Assembly (NCBI GenBank): GCA_014382015.1
Contig: JACNKN010000063.1
Span: 1-40,941, forward strand
Origin: Fidelibacterota bacterium
GTDB taxonomy: Bacteria > Fidelibacterota > Marinisomatia > Marinisomatales > TCS55
Direction of reading: 5' to 3'
Length of the DNA stretch: 40,941 nt
The number at the start of each line of letters is the position of its first letter. Position 1 is the stretch's first letter. The notes below the pieces were generated by a model. The model was not told the origin of the DNA. It did no database searches and saw only the letters and a program-made list of their open reading frames with translations. Shown here piece by piece: positions 1 to 5,824 of the stretch. A program made the position numbers and the translations under genes.

Positions 1-6
1 GGGTCC

Positions 7-168
7 TTAGAACGGTTTTACGGGATGGGCTTTGCGGTACTCTGCCATCTGCTTTCGACCTTTTGCTATCTTTTGCCGTAGATTTGTCTTCTCGGATTCT
101 GTCAGGGGTGTGGTCAGCATGGTCCATGATCCTCCGGGTTTTGGTGATCTATTTTTAACCTTACCCAT
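7..168 (-). CDS. Small hypothetical protein downstream of RelE-like toxin
   Basis: A short, basic, Lys/Arg/Pro-rich protein (53 aa from the chosen ATG at 168) with no recognised domain. The N-terminal part reads MGKVKNRSPKPGGSW. An in-frame upstream ATG at 195 would overlap the end of the toxin gene by 14 nt and add nine residues. I prefer 168 because the extra residues look like read-through of the toxin sequence, but translational coupling from 195 is possible. It is the third gene of a minus-strand cassette behind an RHH antitoxin and a RelE toxin, and its role is unknown. The gene is complete, with its stop at 7-9. Confidence 0.4.
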   Translation of the reverse strand: MGKVKNRSPKPGGSWTMLTTPLTESEKTNLRQKIAKGRKQMAEYRKAHPVKPF

Positions 169-181
169 TAAAATACAGCAC

Positions 182-436
182 TCACCGATAAGCATCTTTT
201 CGATGACGGACGGTCAGAATAAAAACGGTAACATCTTTTTTATTCAAATCAAAAATAATTCGGTAACTGCCAAACCGCAAACGGTAGCGATTGTGTTTTA
301 CTTTCAATTTTTTCACATCGCCGATAAAGGGATTTTCCTTCATTCCAATAAAAATTCCTTTGACTTTTATTTTAACATTTTCGGGTAAAGATTTAATCTG
401 TTTTTTTGCACGGCGGGTAAGAATAATTCTATACAT
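182..436 (-). CDS. RelE/ParE-family type II toxin
   Basis: An 84-residue basic protein beginning MYRIILTRRAKKQIKSLP, typical of the RelE/ParE superfamily, whose members are mostly ribosome-dependent mRNA interferases or gyrase poisons. The central part (around KKLKVKHNRYRLRFGSYRII) has the conserved R-x-R-x-G-x-Y-R-x-x-F signature, followed by a C-terminal strand (FILTVRHRKDAYR) holding the usual basic and Tyr residues. I start at the ATG at 436; an in-frame TTG directly upstream is less likely. It lies 27 nt downstream of the RHH antitoxin gene, as expected for an antitoxin-first operon. Whether it cleaves mRNA or targets gyrase cannot be told from sequence. Confidence 0.88.
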   Translation of the reverse strand: MYRIILTRRAKKQIKSLPENVKIKVKGIFIGMKENPFIGDVKKLKVKHNRYRLRFGSYRIIFDLNKKDVTVFILTVRHRKDAYR

Positions 437-463
437 CAATCAAAATACAATTCATTCAGTCGA

Positions 464-676
464 TTATAATTCGGCCAATAGTGAATCCAATTCTACCCAG
501 GATTTCCCCTCCATTTCTGCCAGAGCTTCATCCGCATCTTTACTGTCTAAATAATCTTCCAGGTATTCTATGAGCAACCCATTCATAATTTTATTGATGG
601 AAGTTTTTTCTTTCAGTGAAATGAGTTTGAGTGATTGTAACACCTTTTCGGGTATTCGTAATGTGGTTGTTATCAT
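464..676 (-). CDS. Ribbon-helix-helix antitoxin
   Basis: A 70-residue protein. The N-terminus MITTTLRIPEKVLQSLKLIS followed by a Lys/Glu helix and SINKIMNGLLIEYL matches a ribbon-helix-helix (MetJ/Arc/CopG) DNA-binding fold: a beta strand with alternating Thr residues, then two helices. The acidic C-terminal tail (DYLDSKDADEALAEMEG) would wrap and neutralise the toxin. It precedes the RelE-like toxin gene on the same strand, so the pair is a type II toxin-antitoxin module. Two 8-bp direct repeats at 693-716, just upstream of the start, are a plausible autoregulatory operator. No clear Shine-Dalgarno is visible, which suggests a short or weak leader. Confidence 0.85.
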   Translation of the reverse strand: MITTTLRIPEKVLQSLKLISLKEKTSINKIMNGLLIEYLEDYLDSKDADEALAEMEGKSWVELDSLLAEL

Positions 677-692
677 TGTTTAATTTCCATTG

Positions 693-716
693 TGATACTA
701 TGAAATTATGATACTA
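693..716. promoter_or_regulatory. Putative RHH antitoxin operator (direct repeat)
   Basis: The octamer TGATACTA occurs at 693-700 and again at 709-716, separated by TGAAATTA (16-bp period). It sits 17-40 bp upstream of the antitoxin start. RHH antitoxins usually bind short tandem or inverted repeats over their own promoter, so this is the likely autoregulatory site. The regulator assignment is inference. Confidence 0.45.
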
Positions 717-851
717 CTATTAAAGAACCAAATAATTATTGTAGGAGAAAGTATTTGCCTATATCAGTTCTTGAGAATTACAAAAACGGGAATAATTCAA
801 TTAATCAAAAATTTACGAACGATATAAAAGAATGTGGGAGCGCCGTACTAC

Positions 852-1028
852 CTATGGGAATTGTGTTGCCGTTTTGGAATTAACACGGTAACCAACAGAT
901 AAAATTACATCAAGGTTGTAATAATCAATTTTCCGTTTTACCTCTCTACCGCCCTCAAGTTGAACTGTTGCAATTTTTGCAACAGTTGACTTTTTATTTA
1001 ACTCTTTCGATTTATATATATTACCATT
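852..1028 (-). pseudogene. RhuM-family protein remnant
   Basis: An open frame of 58 codons without a proper start reads [19 protein letters not shown], then ATVQLEGGREVKRKIDYYNL, then DVILSVGYRVNSKTATQF before a TAG at 852-854. These are hallmark motifs of the middle of RhuM-family (virulence protein RhuM) proteins, where the block YYNLDVIISVGYRVNS is strongly conserved and normally runs on into a segment like RIWAT. Here the N-terminal winged-helix part and everything after TQF are gone, so it is a decayed fragment. It abuts and slightly overlaps the 3' end of the propeller gene at 1021, suggesting a recombination junction. Sequence 680-850 beside it contains nothing else I can identify. Confidence 0.75.
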
Positions 1029-2244
1029 CAGATTCCGGGGCGGTATTTCCTTCGGAGTCTGTTTTGATTAACCAAACATCATTCAGGCCATTTCCGAAAG
1101 ATCGTGTGGTACCTGTAATGATATACCCTCCATCAATAGTCTGCTTAACTGACCAGCCAAGATCACCCCCATCTCCACCATAGGTCTGATCCCATTCTTT
1201 ATTTCCATTTGAATCTGTTTTTATCAACCAGATATCTTGATTATCATTCGATTCAAAATGTGTTAAACCTGTAATGATATATCCACCATTGGCTGTCTGT
1301 TGAACGGAATAACCTTTATCTTCGTTACTTCTATTAAAAGTTTTAGTCCATTCTTTTACACCATTGGAATCGGTCTTAATTAACCACACATCGAATTCTC
1401 CATGTCCGAAAGAATTTGTATATCCCGTAATGATATACCCCCCATCCCTTGTCTGTTGAACGGAAAATCCAAAATCTATCTGATATCCACCTAAAGTCTG
1501 ATTCCATTCTCCATCTCCATTAGAATCTGTCTTAATTAACCACACATCAAATTCTCCATGTCCGAAAGAATTTGTATAACCTGTAATGATGAAACCACCA
1601 TCGAATGTCTGTTGAACAGACCAACCAGATTCACCCCATTGTCCGCCAAATGTCTTATTCCATTCTTCGTTTCCCATTGAATCTGTCTTGATTAACCAAA
1701 TATCATACCCTCCATTTCCAAAAGAGGATGTAGAGCCAATAATGATATACCCGCCATCAGTGGTCTGCTGAATAGATCTACCCCAATCCCATTCTTCTCC
1801 CCCAAAAGTTTTTTTCCACAGTTCTTCGCCATTTGAGTCTGTTTTAATTAACCAGACATCGCCTTTACCATTCCCAAATGAAAATGTATATCCCGTAATA
1901 ACATATCCACCATCGCTGGTCTGTTGTACTGAATAACCAATATCATCACTCCTTCCTCCAAACGTTTTATTCCATTCTTCAACGCCTTGAAAATCTGTTT
2001 TTATTAACCAGACATTATCATTATCATTCCCAAACGAAGATGCAGATCCAATAATGATATATCCACCATCCTTGGTCTGTTGAACGGAACGACCCACATC
2101 ACCATCACTTCCACCGAAGGTCTTCACAAATCTGACGATTCCATCACCCTGTCCTTCCTTATCCTCGCAAGTAGTGAAAATCAATAAACCGATGAAAACG
2201 GAAAAACTAAACCTGGTAATTTGTTTGATGAGACCCTCGTACAC
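1021..2244 (-). CDS. Seven-bladed VQQT-repeat beta-propeller lipoprotein
   Basis: A 407-residue exported lipoprotein: a basic N-terminus, a hydrophobic segment and a lipobox ending at Cys26 (LLIFTTC). The mature part is seven near-identical repeats of about 52 residues, each with the pattern K-T-F-G-G, S-V-Q-Q-T-x-D-G-G-Y-I-I-x-G and [11 protein letters not shown]-x-x-E-W. Seven such units suit a closed seven-bladed propeller. Neighbouring repeats are almost identical at the DNA level, indicating recent amplification. The start is a GTG, the only start before an in-frame TGA, with a poor ribosome-binding site. The function is unknown; surface display or a structural or adhesive role is possible. 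The gene stands alone and its 3' end abuts a RhuM remnant. Confidence 0.85.
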   Translation of the reverse strand: MYEGLIKQITRFSFSVFIGLLIFTTCEDKEGQGDGIVRFVKTFGGSDGDVGRSVQQTKDGGYIIIGSASSFGNDNDNVWLIKTDFQGVEEWNKTFGGRSDDIGYSVQQTSDGGYVITGYTFSFGNGKGDVWLIKTDSNGEELWKKTFGGEEWDWGRSIQQTTDGGYIIIGSTSSFGNGGYDIWLIKTDSMGNEEWNKTFGGQWGESGWSVQQTFDGGFIITGYTNSFGHGEFDVWLIKTDSNGDGEWNQTLGGYQIDFGFSVQQTRDGGYIITGYTNSFGHGEFDVWLIKTDSNGVKEWTKTFNRSNEDKGYSVQQTANGGYIITGLTHFESNDNQDIWLIKTDSNGNKEWDQTYGGDGGDLGWSVKQTIDGGYIITGTTRSFGNGLNDVWLIKTDSEGNTAPESEW

Positions 2245-2308
2245 TATTCAAACCAAAAATTACTGGCATCGTCCCATTGCCTTGGATAAATACAATGAAG
2301 AATAGTCA

Positions 2309-2464
2309 TTAGTTGAAGAAATCCATAGATAACACATTTTCCCGCAGTTTGGCGGAATTTAGGAATTCCTGATATTTCTGCGGCCCATGGCTTTCATTGG
2401 TAACATTCACAATACATTGAATGTATAATGGGATTTTATTGCCTTTAATTAAATGAATAGCCAT
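2309..2464 (-). CDS. Small hypothetical ORF, possibly a gene fragment
   Basis: A 51-residue open frame (begins MAIHLIKGNKIPLYIQC) with ordinary amino-acid composition. It continues upstream in frame for nine more codons (FIPYSHLLF) before a stop, but has no ribosome-binding site. I do not recognise a family. It may be a remnant of a longer gene that has decayed in this accessory zone. The rest of 2245-2690 contains another 33-codon frame on the plus strand (2474-2575, MGIWDELKAKVNEKACTF) with no recognisable homology, and is otherwise featureless. Confidence 0.25.
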   Translation of the reverse strand: MAIHLIKGNKIPLYIQCIVNVTNESHGPQKYQEFLNSAKLRENVLSMDFFN

Positions 2465-2736
2465 AAATAGTAGATGGGAATATGGGATGAATTAAAAGCC
2501 AAAGTAAATGAAAAAGCCTGTACTTTTGTTAAGAGTGGAAAGTTCATTTCGGCGGGCAGACCCGATGGAACATAATAAATATTATTGGTGTCGCAATACA
2601 AAAGCTGGTCCTGGGTACGGGATAAATGAATTTACAATTTCCGGTATAACAGAATTGGGTGGAATCAGGCGGGACACCCGCCTCAATCGGCGGGCAGGGA
2701 ACTGCTTTGTCGGCAGTTCTCAATGTCATATGTAAA

Positions 2737-2768
2737 ATATAAAACCCCACAAAAGTGGGGTTTTATAT
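2737..2768. terminator. Bidirectional terminator hairpin, repeat copy 1
   Basis: A perfect 14-bp stem (ATATAAAACCCCAC with GTGGGGTTTTATAT) closes an AAAA loop. The T-rich outer stem gives a U-tract on either strand. This is one of three identical copies in the 128-bp tandem repeat. Confidence 0.8.
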
Positions 2769-2864
2769 CGTGTGGCTCGGGACAGAATCCCCGCCTGCCC
2801 CACTCGCGAAGTGAGGGGCGGGCAGGGAACTGCTTTGTCGGCAGTTCTCAATGTCATATGTAAA

Positions 2865-2896
2865 ATATAAAACCCCACAAAAGTGGGGTTTTATAT
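2865..2896. terminator. Bidirectional terminator hairpin, repeat copy 2
   Basis: Identical to the copy at 2737-2768: a 14-bp stem with an AAAA loop and T-rich flanks, in the second repeat unit. Confidence 0.8.
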
Positions 2897-2992
2897 CGTG
2901 TGGCTCGGGACAGAATCCCCGCCTGCCCCACTCGCGAAGTGAGGGGCGGGCAGGGAACTGCTTTGTCGGCAGTTCTCAATGTCATATGTAAA

Positions 2993-3024
2993 ATATAAAA
3001 CCCCACAAAAGTGGGGTTTTATAT
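2993..3024 (-). terminator. tRNA-Phe terminator hairpin (repeat copy 3)
   Basis: The same 14-bp stem and AAAA loop, placed 5 nt beyond the 3' end of tRNA-Phe on the minus strand and followed by a T-rich stretch. This is the natural Rho-independent terminator of the tRNA, from which the other two copies were probably duplicated. Confidence 0.85.
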
Positions 3025-3028
3025 CGTG

Positions 3029-3101
<73 letters not shown>

Positions 3102-3134
3102 CCCTGACAATATACTGTTAAAATATTTATCATT

Positions 3135-3156
3135 GCCTTTTTGTTTCAAAAAAGGC
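3135..3156 (-). terminator. Possible terminator hairpin after AbrB-like gene
   Basis: A GCCTTTTT/AAAAAGGC stem around a short loop lies between the AbrB-like gene and tRNA-Phe. The A/T-rich stem with a GGC base could end minus-strand transcription of the upstream gene. There is no long trailing U-run, so this is tentative. Confidence 0.4.
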
Positions 3157-3198
3157 CCGGAAAATTAGCCGATAGGTTGACGGAATTCCAAATAGAAT

Positions 3199-3426
3199 TC
3201 AATTCAATTTTTGAATAATGTGTAATAATTCACCGAGATTGACGATTTTTAGATTCAGGGACGGGTCCGGTGACTGAACCCAGCCATAGAAAGAAAATGA
3301 TCCTGAAATCATTACAGCAGAATCAATTAAGGTTAAGGGATCTCCATACTCAATACGGTATTTATTTCTAATCTTTTTGGGAAGGGTTAGGGTCCCTCTG
3401 TTTCTCATCTGGATTATGTTGCTCAT
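3199..3426 (-). CDS. SpoVT/AbrB-type DNA-binding protein (orphan antitoxin-like)
   Basis: A 75-residue protein with an N-terminal swapped-hairpin AbrB motif: MRNRGTLTLPKKIRNKYRIE followed by YGDPLTLID, matching the G-x-(L/I)-T-(L/I)-P-x-x-(I/L)-R-x-x-(Y/L)-x-(I/L)-x-x-G-D signature of AbrB/MazE antitoxins and transition-state regulators. The C-terminal half (GWVQSPDPSLNLKIVNLGEL) is not typical of MazE or VapB tails. No PIN or MazF toxin gene follows: downstream there is only a hairpin and tRNA-Phe. It is therefore either a solitary regulator or an antitoxin that lost its partner. The Shine-Dalgarno is weak. Confidence 0.65.
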   Translation of the reverse strand: MSNIIQMRNRGTLTLPKKIRNKYRIEYGDPLTLIDSAVMISGSFSFYGWVQSPDPSLNLKIVNLGELLHIIQKLN

Positions 3427-3518
3427 TTCATTATTTCTGAATTACTGATTTCCTCATAATTATACTAGAAATGGAAATTCTCCAAGGCAAATTCGAAAAT
3501 ATATTTGAGAGGGTAGAA

Positions 3519-4895
3519 TTAAAATAAATAGGAAATATTCAGGAGTATTCTATCTGTCTGCACTTTTTCTGTGGTGCCAAATGGTGTGTACATATCACTG
3601 GAATTTTTCAGCCAGCTTGTAGAAATCAAAGCCCCGTCCATCATCATGTTTTTACCCAGTGGAATACCGGCCCCAAAAGAAATCACCATTCTATCTTCGG
3701 GTAATTCACCTTTAGGTGATGGATAAAAGGCCAGCCCTGCCCGGAGAGTGAACCCAAAACTTTTATTGATTTCCATGAGATACTCCATCCCGCCCCGCAT
3801 TTGAAACACCGGACGGTATTTGAGCGCAATCGTGGTATTTTCATCCCGAAGTGCAATATATGCGTCTGAGTTATGCCCATAATTATCCAGGTTAAATTGT
3901 GTCATTCCCCAATCGCGGTAACGAAAACTCCCTGCCACAGCCAAGTTCCCCATGGTGAGTGCGGCCCCCATATCCAGGACCATGGGGGTATTGACCTTAT
4001 ACGTATAAAGACCCGTTTCCCTGGCATCGCTCTTGTCGCCATTATCAAATGACAGTATCTCATCCGTGGAATGATTTTCGGATATGTTGATTTTAAAGGG
4101 TAATGAAATAGCCACCCCAACTCGAAGCGCCTCGGTGATAAGAAATTGTAATCCACTGCGAATATTCAACGCCCGGGTTTTCGCTGCCAATGTCTGTTTC
4201 AGGTCATATTGTTTAAAATCTGCCGGAAACTGGGTGTATTGGTTTTGGGAATCCTCCTGGGAAAACTCGAAGCTGTAGGTTTCCTGCCCCGTTACCCTGG
4301 AGAATGAAAGTCCCCCGGAAATGGTGGGCGATAAAGCGATACCAAATGATAAGGTTACCATTTCCATGGAACCGACACTCAAAATAGTTTCACTGCGATT
4401 CACATGATTCGAAAAATTATATAGTTGTTCTATCCCATCCAACTCAATGGGAAAACTCAATTCGTTATCTACATTACTGAATCCGGAAAATGACATAAAA
4501 CTATCATAATGAACAATCCGGTTGAATCCCAGCCCCACAACTAAGCTCCCCCGAATGGTCGGAATTGGTACGGCAATTCCCAACCCGTTTAACCGCTCCA
4601 GGTTTAAAGGATTCAAGGTTGATTCATTCATATAGGTGGTCAGGTTTGTATAACTCAGATTCTGTCCTTCGAAATAAATGACGCCGTTTGTCATGCCCGC
4701 TAACCCTGCAGGATTCCAATACATACCGGATGGGTCATTCCCCAGGGCTGTGAATGCGCCTCCCATGGCCAGGGAACGGGCACCGTAACCTATTTCATCT
4801 TCCAGAAAGTGAATAGCTTCTGATGCAGATTGGGATTGGGGAAAAGAAAAAAACAGGATAAAAATAATGGATCGCAGGTGGCTGTTGCGTCGCAT
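3519..4895 (-). CDS. PorV/FadL-like outer-membrane beta-barrel protein
   Basis: A 458-residue protein with a signal peptide (cleavage near residue 23) followed by GARSLAMGGAFTALGNDPSG and MYWNPAGLA (about residues 37-65). That is the diagnostic N-terminal plug region of the OmpP1/FadL/TodX and PorV families. The remainder alternates polar and hydrophobic residues as barrel strands and ends in an aromatic (NISYLF), the usual BAM recognition signal. FadL proteins take up hydrophobic compounds; PorV-type relatives act as type IX secretion shuttles. I see no other T9SS gene here, so the general name is safer. A strong RBS (GGAGGGG) precedes the ATG. The next gene upstream on the strand is the Tyr/Gly-rich lipoprotein, about 25 bp away, and the two are probably cotranscribed. 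Confidence 0.85.
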   Translation of the reverse strand: MRRNSHLRSIIFILFFSFPQSQSASEAIHFLEDEIGYGARSLAMGGAFTALGNDPSGMYWNPAGLAGMTNGVIYFEGQNLSYTNLTTYMNESTLNPLNLERLNGLGIAVPIPTIRGSLVVGLGFNRIVHYDSFMSFSGFSNVDNELSFPIELDGIEQLYNFSNHVNRSETILSVGSMEMVTLSFGIALSPTISGGLSFSRVTGQETYSFEFSQEDSQNQYTQFPADFKQYDLKQTLAAKTRALNIRSGLQFLITEALRVGVAISLPFKINISENHSTDEILSFDNGDKSDARETGLYTYKVNTPMVLDMGAALTMGNLAVAGSFRYRDWGMTQFNLDNYGHNSDAYIALRDENTTIALKYRPVFQMRGGMEYLMEINKSFGFTLRAGLAFYPSPKGELPEDRMVISFGAGIPLGKNMMMDGALISTSWLKNSSDMYTPFGTTEKVQTDRILLNISYLF

Positions 4896-4920
4896 GAAAC
4901 CCCTCCGCCAGATTTAAAAA

Positions 4921-5529
4921 TTAATTTCTACGCGTGGTGCGGCGGCCAGAAGAACTGGATGATCCTGAGGAACTTCCTGAAGAAGAACTGCTCCCGGATG
5001 AACGGGTGCTAGAGATGGATGAACCTCCACCATAAGAAGAACCGCTATTCCAACTGGCAGAAGACTGAGAACTTGAATTGGGTTTCGATGTGCGAATTAC
5101 CCGTAGATTGGTCGTAGAAGACCCATGCCTATCTTTCGTGAATTTTCGAATATTTTTCTCTCCCGTCACTGGAATAAACATGTCATATCCACCCAGGTTA
5201 TAACTATATCCATAGGTATTATACCCATATCCATATCCGCCATAGCCCCCGGAATAGCCATATGGATTATATAAATTATACGGATTTCTATATCCATAAA
5301 AGGATGAATAAAGCGGGTCAAATCGCCGACTCATCATAGAATATGAAAGTGATGTGGCAGATCCCAGGTCCTGGGCATACATATCCAGGTTGGGCCTCGC
5401 GCCTGCGTGGGAATAGTTTTCCAGTTCTTCTTCCGGATCCGGATAGAACCATGCCAGTTGTGTATAGCACCCCTGGAGTGCAAGGGAGAAAACCAAAGTC
5501 AGTGTTATGAATAGGATTTTCTGTTTCAT
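4921..5529 (-). CDS. Tyr/Gly- and Ser-rich low-complexity lipoprotein
   Basis: A 202-residue lipoprotein. I chose the ATG at 5529 because GAGGGAG lies just upstream and a signal peptide with lipobox (SLALQGC, Cys21) follows at once; the longer upstream frame only translates a simple repeat. After a short acidic stretch (PDPEEELENYS) comes a Tyr/Gly-rich block (about residues 80-120, many GYG and YGY units). A basic segment follows, then a C-terminal Ser/Gly-rich tail that ends in RRTTRRN. No enzymatic domain is visible. The composition suggests a disordered, possibly adhesive or cell-surface linker protein. It is followed at 25 bp by the PorV/FadL-like gene. Four TTTCCGTA boxes lie upstream at 5634-5718. 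Confidence 0.75.
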   Translation of the reverse strand: MKQKILFITLTLVFSLALQGCYTQLAWFYPDPEEELENYSHAGARPNLDMYAQDLGSATSLSYSMMSRRFDPLYSSFYGYRNPYNLYNPYGYSGGYGGYGYGYNTYGYSYNLGGYDMFIPVTGEKNIRKFTKDRHGSSTTNLRVIRTSKPNSSSQSSASWNSGSSYGGGSSISSTRSSGSSSSSGSSSGSSSSSGRRTTRRN

Positions 5530-5570
5530 CTCCCTCAATATTACATCAGGATTATGAAATAAGCAAACGG

Positions 5571-5604
5571 GTGAATGGTGAGCGGTGAGTGGTGAGGGGT
5601 GAGC
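5571..5604. repeat. GTGAG simple tandem repeat
   Basis: Degenerate tandem units of about 7-10 bp (GTGAATG, GTGAGCG, GTGAGTG, GTGAGGG, GTGAGCG) lie between the TTTCCGTA boxes and the lipoprotein start. Such simple repeats are prone to slippage and could alter promoter-to-start spacing. Confidence 0.7.
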
Positions 5605-5633
5605 GGAATATGAGATCATCCAAAATAAATATA

Positions 5634-5718
5634 TTTCCGTATTTTCCGTACTGTATATTTTCATTAACTCTCATAATATATAGATATAGTATGTTTTTAT
5701 TTCCGTAGGGTACGGAAA
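5634..5718. promoter_or_regulatory. Cluster of four TTTCCGTA boxes (possible operator)
   Basis: The octamer TTTCCGTA occurs at 5634-5641, 5643-5650 and 5700-5707, and inverted (TACGGAAA) at 5711-5718. The last two form a perfect 8-bp inverted repeat around GGG. The cluster lies about 105-190 bp upstream of the lipoprotein ATG and downstream of the oligopeptidase stop. Four copies in 85 bp of AT-rich DNA suggest a regulator-binding array. The regulator is unknown. Confidence 0.45.
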
Positions 5719-5727
5719 CTGGTGCGT

Positions 5728-5755
5728 GGTAGCAGGTGAATGGTAGCAGGTGAAT
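5728..5755. repeat. 14-bp direct repeat (GGTAGCAGGTGAAT x2)
   Basis: Two exact, adjacent copies (5728-5741 and 5742-5755) in the intergenic region between the oligopeptidase gene and the lipoprotein gene. No function is apparent; this is a minisatellite-like sequence. Confidence 0.85.
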
Positions 5756-5824
5756 GATGAGTTAATGAGGGTGATAATTCCACCTTAATTCAAAAGCTGA
5801 CCTATTTATCCAATAAACGAAACT

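Noticed and set aside
963-987. Perfect hairpin AACTGTTGCAA-TTT-TTGCAACAGTT with a following T-run, looking like a terminator
   Set aside because: It lies inside the RhuM remnant and encodes the family-typical residues TVAKIATVQ on the minus strand. The T-run is on the plus strand, where no gene ends. The palindrome is probably a by-product of the coding sequence.
2508-2735. 75-codon open frame on the plus strand
   Set aside because: It runs through the start of the tandem repeat, has no RBS, and its composition and lack of any family motif suggest chance.
5530-5664. N-terminal extension of the Tyr/Gly-rich lipoprotein to 5664
   Set aside because: The added residues translate the GTGAG simple repeat and would place the lipobox 46 residues further in. 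The ATG at 5529 has a strong RBS and an immediate signal peptide.
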